A stretch of 62,693 bases of DNA, from contig SJBG01000011.1 of the NCBI GenBank assembly GCA_004332195.1, forward strand, positions 1-62,693. The letters run 5' to 3'. Source of the stretch: Desulfobulbaceae bacterium (lineage in GTDB: Bacteria; Desulfobacterota; Desulfobulbia; Desulfobulbales; Desulfurivibrionaceae). Below the pieces are notes generated by a model. The model did not search any database. It saw nothing but the letters and a program-made list of their open reading frames with translations, and was not told the DNA's origin. Shown in pieces: positions 57,559 through 62,693 of this stretch (the stretch's first letter is position 1; each line of letters starts with the position of its first letter). The translations under genes were made by a program, and so were the position numbers.

Positions 57559-58275
57559 ATGGCCAATGCTGAACGACTGCAAAAAATTCTAGCCCAGGCC
57601 GGTATCGCCTCGCGCCGCAAGGCTGAAGAGTACATTGCTCAAGGCCGGGTTATGGTGGACGGCCTGCGGGTTGAACGAATGGGTGCGCTGGTTGATCCCG
57701 CGCGACAAGCCATTACCTTTGACGGCCGGCCTGTCTGCCGCCCGTCCCAAACCATCACCTTGTTGCTCAATAAACCGGCTGGCTACCTGACTACCATGGC
57801 TGACCCCCAAGGTCGCCCCATCGTGACTGACCTGCTCGACCCAACCGCCCCGCGCCTGTTTCCCGTGGGCCGCCTTGATCTGGAAACCGAGGGCGCTCTG
57901 CTGCTAACTAACGACGGAAACCTGAGTCAATACATCCTGCATCCCAGTAAGCAAATCAACCGCACTTACCGGGCCAAGGTCCGGGGCTATCCGTCGCCTG
58001 AGGCTCTGCAATCCCTGCGCGATGGGATTATTTTGGAGGGACGGTATACCTGGCCGGCTCAGATCAGCATTCTGACCCGCACCCCTAGCGCCACCACCCT
58101 GGAAATTATTATCCACGAAGGCCGCAAACGACAGGTTCGCAAGATGTTTGCGGCCATCAATCACCCGGTCCTGCGCCTAAAAAGAACGGCTTACGGCGGC
58201 CTCCAACTGGGACGACTGGGGCTGGGCAAGTACCGTTACCTCAGCGGGGATGACATCCGTCTCATTTTTAATTGA
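57559..58275 (+). CDS. pseudouridine synthase, RsuA/RluB/RluE/RluF family
   Basis: The 238-residue protein has an N-terminal S4 domain (ERLQKILAQAGIASRRKAEEYI, about 5-60) and a catalytic domain with the GRLDLETEGALLLTNDG motif carrying the catalytic Asp. The C-terminal segment GRKRQVRKMFAAINHPVLRLKR is also diagnostic. This size and motif fit RluB-type enzymes (23S rRNA position 2605 in E. coli) or RsuA (16S). The exact target cannot be told. Confidence 0.9.
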   Translation: MANAERLQKILAQAGIASRRKAEEYIAQGRVMVDGLRVERMGALVDPARQAITFDGRPVCRPSQTITLLLNKPAGYLTTMADPQGRPIVTDLLDPTAPRLFPVGRLDLETEGALLLTNDGNLSQYILHPSKQINRTYRAKVRGYPSPEALQSLRDGIILEGRYTWPAQISILTRTPSATTLEIIIHEGRKRQVRKMFAAINHPVLRLKRTAYGGLQLGRLGLGKYRYLSGDDIRLIFN

Positions 58276-58297
58276 AATATTCTTGTTGAAATATTCT

Positions 58298-58326
58298 TTG
58301 CATTGTTCTCGTTGATGCGATTAAAA
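58298..58326 (+). promoter_or_regulatory. possible sigma-70 promoter of the HU gene
   Basis: TTGCAT, 17-base spacer, TTAAAA, about 58 bases before the HU start. Just before it, a 13-base direct repeat TTGAAATATTCTT occurs twice (58272-58284, 58286-58298). Confidence 0.4.
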
Positions 58327-58383
58327 TGGCGCATCGTGTTGGATTTTACCGTTTTTTTTAAAAAAAATTAAGGAAGAAGAGCG

Positions 58384-58659
58384 ATGAACAAGTCAAAACT
58401 TATTAAAACTCTGGCCCAGACTGCGACCATCCCCGACCGAGAAGCAGGAGATGTCACCAATACGATTTTAGAGGCGATGACTGAGGCCCTGGCCAATGGC
58501 GACAATATCGAAATCAGGGGCTTTGGCAGCTTTGTGGTCAAGAATTACGCTGCCTACTACGGTCGCAACCCCAAGAGCGGAGAAAAAATCAGGGTCAACC
58601 CCAAAAAACTGCCATTTTTTAAAGTCAGTAAGGAGTTAAGGGAAAAACTGGGCGGCTAA
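58384..58659 (+). CDS. HU/IHF-family DNA-binding protein
   Basis: The 91-residue protein has the DNABII signature IRGFGSFVVKNYAAYYGRNPKSGEKI with the conserved RNP arm, a helical N-terminal dimerisation part and no extra domain. It bends or compacts DNA. Features such as EIRGFGSF and the absent IHF-alpha motifs do not decide between HU and an IHF beta-like subunit. GGAAGAAG precedes the ATG. Confidence 0.92.
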   Translation: MNKSKLIKTLAQTATIPDREAGDVTNTILEAMTEALANGDNIEIRGFGSFVVKNYAAYYGRNPKSGEKIRVNPKKLPFFKVSKELREKLGG

Positions 58660-58840
58660 CGATGCCCCTCACCAAATCGTAAAGCGGGCCTCGCTAATTT
58701 GCCCGGAAATCAACGACCCGGCCAGGCATTGGCCCTCGTTGACACCAACCAACCGTCAGTTTTCGGGGCCTGGCACCCACCAAGCGCGCCCCCCGGTAAG
58801 CAAGAGAGCCAATAAGTTCGCTGGATTTTGGTAGCCCAAA

Positions 58841-58877
58841 TAAAAACGGTAAGACCCCAAATCCAGGGCCTTACCGT
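58841..58877 (-). terminator. terminator after atpE
   Basis: On the minus strand, ACGGTAAGGCCC and GGGGTCTTACCGT pair almost fully, followed by TTTTTATTT. It lies about 45 bases after the atpE stop, so it should end the atp transcript. Confidence 0.75.
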
Positions 58878-58923
58878 ATCGGACAAAGCAGGGCTGCCGG
58901 CAACCATCGCCTAAGCGATCGGC

Positions 58924-59262
58924 TTATACCCCCAACAGGTGGCCGAAGGGGTGCGCGAACAGCAAAATCAGTGCGATAACCAGGGTGAAAATGGTCAGCG
59001 ACTCGGCAAACGCGATACCAAGAATCATGGCTACGGTGATCTTGCCGGATGCTTCCGGATTCCGAGCGATTCCGGAACAGGCACTATAGACCATCACCGC
59101 CATGCTGAAACCACAGCCTATAGCGGCAATGCTAACGCCCAGGATGGCCGCGATGCTGATTATCCCGATAGTCAGCGCGACGTCACCCTCGGCGGCCATA
59201 GCCCCTGAAGACATTCCCAGAACCATCAGGGCCGACAGGGCAACTACTCCCAACTTTTTCAT
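58924..59262 (-). CDS. atpE: ATP synthase F0 subunit c
   Basis: The 112-residue proteolipid has an N-terminal signal-like extension (1 to about 24, ending AMAAE) before two membrane helices, longer than the usual 75-85. The polar loop is ARNPE (about 66-70). The ion-binding carboxylate is E87 in FAESLTIF. The Ser next to it is present, but the helix-1 Gln of Na+-type rings is not at the matching place (Ser 53 there), so proton use is more likely. It is separated from atpB by 350 bases that contain a family F repeat. Confidence 0.93.
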   Translation of the reverse strand: MKKLGVVALSALMVLGMSSGAMAAEGDVALTIGIISIAAILGVSIAAIGCGFSMAVMVYSACSGIARNPEASGKITVAMILGIAFAESLTIFTLVIALILLFAHPFGHLLGV

Positions 59263-59397
59263 ACTTTCTTCTCCTTCATAAGGGATTGATTGAGTGCAGG
59301 TTGATCTTCCGCAAAAAACGTCGCAAGTCTTATTCGTAACCAGCGGCCTTCATCCTTACCATCAAATTGCCACCACAACAAAAACCGACACTTTGCC

Positions 59398-59605
59398 ACC
59401 GGGTAATAGTCCACCGGGGCGATTAAATTCAGCGAAATTCAGAACTGTAAAAGTCTACCAGAGCCTCAGCTTCGTTCATTTAGAGCCTGCGCTTACCTGA
59501 GATTTCGAAACACAGTTTTGCTCTATTAAGAAGGCCGGGCAAGCGAGCATGCGAGACTCCGAAATGGGCAAAGATGAGGCGGCTCTGGCGAACATCTACT
59601 GTCCG
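59398..59605 (+). repeat. dispersed palindromic repeat, family F, 208-bp copy
   Basis: It carries CGGGTAATAGTCCACCGGGG, GTAAAAGTCTACCAGAGCC and TCAGCTTCGTTCATTTAGAG, then inverted GACTCCGAAATGGGCAAA and GAGGCGGCTCTGGCGAAC. It shares layout with the copy at 26911. It lies inside the atp cluster, ten bases from the end of atpB. Confidence 0.8.
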
Positions 59606-59614
59606 TTTTAATCG

Positions 59615-60352
59615 TCAATGGGCATCTTCCATGGCCATGGCAAAATAGAGCATGCTGAGCATGACAAAAACCCCCGCCTGGATAAACGACACCATCACCC
59701 CCAACATCATAATGGGCAACGGGGCAAAGTAGGCGCCAGCCAGAATAAAAATGAGGACCGCCAGGGTATCCTTGGCAAACATGTTGCCGAAAAGACGAAC
59801 GGAAAGGGACAAAACCCGGGCCAAGTGACTGATCAACTCAATAGGCAGCATCAGAGGCATCAGTACCGGCACCGGCCCCAGGAAATGTTTAATGTAAGCA
59901 ACCCCATGATATTTGATCCCGATCAGATGAGTGGTAACGAACACGATCAGAGCCATGGCCAGGGTGATGTTAAGATTTTTGGTAGGCGAAAAAAGGCCGG
60001 GGATTAAGCCAATCAAATTGCTGACCAGGATAAAAAGTCCAAGGGTGGCCAGCAGCGGAAGCATCATCCGGGCCCCTTCGCGGCCCATATGTTCAGCCAT
60101 AAAGTCCTCAATAGTCCCGATCACCACCTCCCAAAAACTCTGACCGGGCCCCGGGACCATCTCCGGCTTACCGCCCATGGTCAACTTAGGAATAGCGATC
60201 AAAAACAGCATTACCAGCAGGGTGTAGGTAACATGAGGAGCAAGCAGTTGGATAGAATCCCAGAAATTACCAGGTTCCGGCAAATAATAAGGCACCGGTA
60301 AACCAAAGATTTTCTCGAGAATTACGTTGAGGAAATAAATTGGACGTTCCAT
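59615..60352 (-). CDS. atpB: ATP synthase F0 subunit a
   Basis: The 245-residue membrane protein has about five to six helices. The essential Arg is in LSVRLFGNMFA (helix 4) and the family pattern FILVSNLIGLIPG occurs earlier. It forms the ion half-channels against the c-ring. Upstream is atpI, and downstream atpE. The delta, alpha, gamma, beta and epsilon F1 genes are not in the window. Confidence 0.96.
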   Translation of the reverse strand: MERPIYFLNVILEKIFGLPVPYYLPEPGNFWDSIQLLAPHVTYTLLVMLFLIAIPKLTMGGKPEMVPGPGQSFWEVVIGTIEDFMAEHMGREGARMMLPLLATLGLFILVSNLIGLIPGLFSPTKNLNITLAMALIVFVTTHLIGIKYHGVAYIKHFLGPVPVLMPLMLPIELISHLARVLSLSVRLFGNMFAKDTLAVLIFILAGAYFAPLPIMMLGVMVSFIQAGVFVMLSMLYFAMAMEDAH

Positions 60353-60374
60353 AAGCCGTCGTATGATACCTCCT

Positions 60375-60758
60375 TTACGCTAAAAGTCTTTTCAGCTTAC
60401 TGACGGCAGTCAGGATAATACCGAGCTGCACCGTAGTCAACCCCACCAAAAAGCCCGGGATATGCAGATGTTGATAGCGGATCAGAAAATAAAGGATCGT
60501 CCCCAGCCCTACCAACCGCCCCAAAGATTTCAGTATAAACCAGAACTTTCCCTGCCGGTCGGGATCAAGGGCCAGACGTGCGGCACCCCTCCTCATCAAC
60601 TGGAAACTTAGAATCGCCATCAAGCCACCGACCAACACCGAAATACCAGCCAGGGAAGACAGAATTAACCAACCCGCCAGTCCGAAAGCCGACAGAATCA
60701 GATAGCTGACCAGCTCTACCCTTTTTAAAGGGATATCGGTTTGCTCTTCGTTCACCAT
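60375..60758 (-). CDS. atpI: ATP synthase subunit I-like protein
   Basis: The 127-residue protein has four predicted membrane helices and basic loops, as in the ATP synthase I family that helps assemble or supply ions to F0. Weakly conserved sequence, so identity rests on place before atpB and on topology. It begins 24 bases after the atpZ-like gene. Confidence 0.7.
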   Translation of the reverse strand: MVNEEQTDIPLKRVELVSYLILSAFGLAGWLILSSLAGISVLVGGLMAILSFQLMRRGAARLALDPDRQGKFWFILKSLGRLVGLGTILYFLIRYQHLHIPGFLVGLTTVQLGIILTAVSKLKRLLA

Positions 60759-60782
60759 TTACTGCCCCTTGGATTATCGTGG

Positions 60783-61007
60783 TCATAAGTCCTTTCTTTG
60801 GCTCAGGGCATATAGATTCTTGAAAGCGGCTACGACCCCCAAGGCCAGGAAGATCAGAGTAAACCATGGGGCGGTGCGACCGTCAAACAGCTTGTGGTCA
60901 AGCAGGTAGCCGACCCCCAAGCCGATAAAGACCGAAAAAACCACGGTCATGCCAACAGTGCTGAAGACGGCCAGCAACTTCCACACTTCCTGTCGTTCAC
61001 CAGCCAT
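60783..61007 (-). CDS. AtpZ/AtpI-family F0F1 assembly protein
   Basis: The 74-residue protein has two membrane helices (VFSTVGMTVVFSVFIGLGVGYLLD; WFTLIFLALGVVAAFKNLY). This matches the short AtpZ-type proteins at the head of atp operons, which work with AtpI in ion (Mg2+/Ca2+) supply or assembly. It is the first gene of the F0 set here. Confidence 0.8.
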   Translation of the reverse strand: MAGERQEVWKLLAVFSTVGMTVVFSVFIGLGVGYLLDHKLFDGRTAPWFTLIFLALGVVAAFKNLYALSQRKDL

Positions 61008-61120
61008 TAATCTCGCTCCAAAGATTCAGCTGATCGTGAGGCCAACAATGAATCAATCCTCATAAAGGCCGTAAATTTTTTTATATCTATCAAGGGGGAG
61101 CCTGAAAGTCAATGGCTTTT

Positions 61121-62416
61121 TTATTGATTCCGCAAATTTTTGAATGACCATTCAGTTTGATCGAGAGCTCGGGACAGATCGGTCTCAGTTTGGGCCGCCG
61201 AGATAAAAGCCGCCTCAAATTGGGCCGGGGCCAACCAGATTCCCCGAGAGCGCATATGACGATAATGGGCGGCGTAGCGGGCAGTGTCGGCCTGCATCGC
61301 CGTAGAATGGTCGCTTACCGGTCCGGGGGTGAAGAAAGTGGTCATCATCGAAGCCACTCGATTCAGCGTGGTTTGCCCCGGCAGGTAACGATGGGCCAGC
61401 TCTGCCAATTGAGCAGCAAAACGGGCCGATTTTTTCTCCAGTTCGGGGTAGAAGCCCGGCCGACCCAGCTCACGCAGGGTAGCGGCCCCAGCCGCCATGG
61501 TCAGTGGGTTGCCCGACAGAGTTCCGGCCTGATAAACCGGACCATCCGGCGCAATCTGATCCATAATTTCCTTTTTGCCGCCGTAGGCCCCCACCGGCAA
61601 GCCGCCCCCGATAATTTTACCCAGACAGGTAAGATCCGGTCGCACTCCATAATATTCCTGGGCCCCGCCCAGGGCCAGGCGAAAACCGGTAATCACCTCA
61701 TCGAAGATCAGGATGATTCCCAACTCCGAGGTCAGTTGCCGTGCGAGCTGAAGAAAGCCGGGGGCCGGGGCCACCACCCCCATGTTGCCGGCGACCGGCT
61801 CGATAATGAGGCAGGCAATATCAAGTTCGGGGTCGCGCAGGGTCTGCTCCAGGATCGTCGAATCATTGTAAGGAATGGATATGGTGTTTTTAACGATGTC
61901 TTCGGGCACTCCAGGGCTGCCGGGAATCCCCAGGGTGATCACCCCACTGCCGGCCTTAATCAGGAAACTGTCGGCGTGTCCGTGGTAACAACCATCAAAC
62001 TTGACAACCTTGCTCCGACCGCTGAAACCCCGAGCCAGCCGCACCGCGCTCATGGTGGCCTCAGTCCCGGAACTGACGAAACGAACCTTTTCCACCGAGG
62101 GTAAAGCGGCGGTTACCAGCCGAGCCAACTCGATTTCGCTTGAGGTCGGCGCACCAAAACTGGTGCCCGCCGCCAGGGCCTCTTTAATGGCCGCCACTAC
62201 CGCCGGGTGATTATGACCTAAAATCATCGGGCCCCACGAACAAACGAAATCGACATATTCGTTGCCGTCGGCATCGTAAATTTTGGCCCCGGCGGCCCGT
62301 TCAACGAAAACCGGCTCACAACCGACCGACTTACAGGCCCGCACCGGGCTATTTACTCCACCGGGCATATATCGGCGGGCCTGAACGAACAACTCCTGCG
62401 AACGTGCAATGTTCAT
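61121..62416 (-). CDS. hemL: glutamate-1-semialdehyde 2,1-aminomutase
   Basis: This PLP enzyme makes 5-aminolevulinate in the C5 haem pathway. The 431-residue protein has YMPGGVNSPVRACKSVG, SSGTEATMSAVRLAR, FDGCYHGHADS and FDEVITGFR. The PLP-Lys region is TCLGKIIGGGLPVGAYGG, followed by GTLSGNPL. All are diagnostic for HemL rather than for other class III aminotransferases. AGGAGA lies upstream of the ATG. It is 113 bases upstream of the atpZ-like gene and on the same strand, so read-through is possible. Confidence 0.97.
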   Translation of the reverse strand: MNIARSQELFVQARRYMPGGVNSPVRACKSVGCEPVFVERAAGAKIYDADGNEYVDFVCSWGPMILGHNHPAVVAAIKEALAAGTSFGAPTSSEIELARLVTAALPSVEKVRFVSSGTEATMSAVRLARGFSGRSKVVKFDGCYHGHADSFLIKAGSGVITLGIPGSPGVPEDIVKNTISIPYNDSTILEQTLRDPELDIACLIIEPVAGNMGVVAPAPGFLQLARQLTSELGIILIFDEVITGFRLALGGAQEYYGVRPDLTCLGKIIGGGLPVGAYGGKKEIMDQIAPDGPVYQAGTLSGNPLTMAAGAATLRELGRPGFYPELEKKSARFAAQLAELAHRYLPGQTTLNRVASMMTTFFTPGPVSDHSTAMQADTARYAAHYRHMRSRGIWLAPAQFEAAFISAAQTETDLSRALDQTEWSFKNLRNQ

Positions 62417-62520
62417 TAAAATAATTCTCCTCTTCTAATGCTTCTTTCGATCATCATCTGTTTCCCTAAACACGATTCCAAGCGGGCTAGGCCGGTCCGG
62501 TCCAAGCCGACTAAACTAAT

Positions 62521-62693
62521 GGCCACCTTGAAAAATTGCTCTTTTGTCGGCAACCGCCTCGATTTCTGCGTTATGCTCAAAAAATTATCCTCGGAATATC
62601 AACCATATGCCTGCGGTAATAAGTTCCCTTGTTGACCGGCATCGGTCAACCATTTTTTTTACGTGCCGTAAACTCGAACAAAATAGCTAATTT
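62521..62693 (+). repeat. dispersed palindromic repeat, family T, copy cut by the window end
   Basis: It starts GGCCACCTTGAAAAATTGCT and reaches ATAGCTAATTT at the last base. It has the central hairpin (GTTGACCG-GCAT-CGGTCAAC) seen at 36281 and an extra short stretch near 62545-62555 absent from the others. Confidence 0.85.

Noticed and set aside
58924-59262. atpE as a sodium-type c-subunit
   Set aside because: The helix-1 Gln needed for the classic Na+ site is not at the matching position, although the Glu-Ser pair is.

Overview
The window looks like a chromosomal segment of a Gram-negative, flagellated member of the Desulfobacterota (former Deltaproteobacteria), perhaps near the Desulfobulbales. 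This is an inference from gene content: two flagellar export blocks, an LptE-type lipopolysaccharide-assembly lipoprotein, an Aquifex-type aconitase, an ATP synthase F0 cluster of the AtpZ-AtpI-a-c type, and a probable selenoprotein. No rRNA, phage or CRISPR array is visible. The backbone is housekeeping. The accessory material is one damaged insertion sequence and several families of dispersed palindromic repeats.

Layout. Positions 1-2110 hold a frameshifted IS3-family element next to the 3' remnant of a probable multihaem cytochrome gene. Then come clpS-clpA, an OB-fold lipoprotein and panE. Facing them on the minus strand are a CBS protein and the NAD(P)HX repair enzyme Nnr, followed by tRNA-Arg(CCU), a SIMPL-domain protein and a phospholipase D-like protein. 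From 12.2 to 22.6 kb lie leuS-lptE and flagellar block 1 (flhA, flhF, flhG, fliA, cheY and a FliL-like gene), then acpS. From 34.25 back to 22.5 kb the minus strand carries a translation and RNA-processing cluster: rimP-nusA-infB-rbfA-nrnA-truB-rpsO-pnp-M16 peptidase, preceded by tRNA-Gly(CCC). The region 35-46.6 kb holds purA, three outer-membrane lipoprotein genes (two of the FlgO family), rpoZ, dnaJ, moaC, dksA, galT, a response regulator, a divergent FolE2-like gene and glyS.

At 46.95-48.19 kb a three-domain rhodanese lipoprotein is interrupted by one in-frame TGA. The TGA lies exactly where the preceding repeat domain has a cysteine, and a hairpin of bacterial SECIS type follows it. I read it as a selenocysteine codon, and it is the most interesting feature here. 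It is followed by an Aquifex-type aconitase (minus strand) and by flagellar block 2 (fliL-M-N-O-P-Q-R-flhB), which starts behind a near-perfect sigma-54 promoter. Next are a small unknown gene, an RsuA/RluB-type pseudouridine synthase and an HU/IHF protein. The minus strand ends with atpE-atpB-atpI-atpZ and hemL.

At least three families of 75-210 bp palindromic, MITE-like repeats are scattered between genes. They sometimes abut or supply stop codons, and one sits inside the atp cluster between atpB and atpE.
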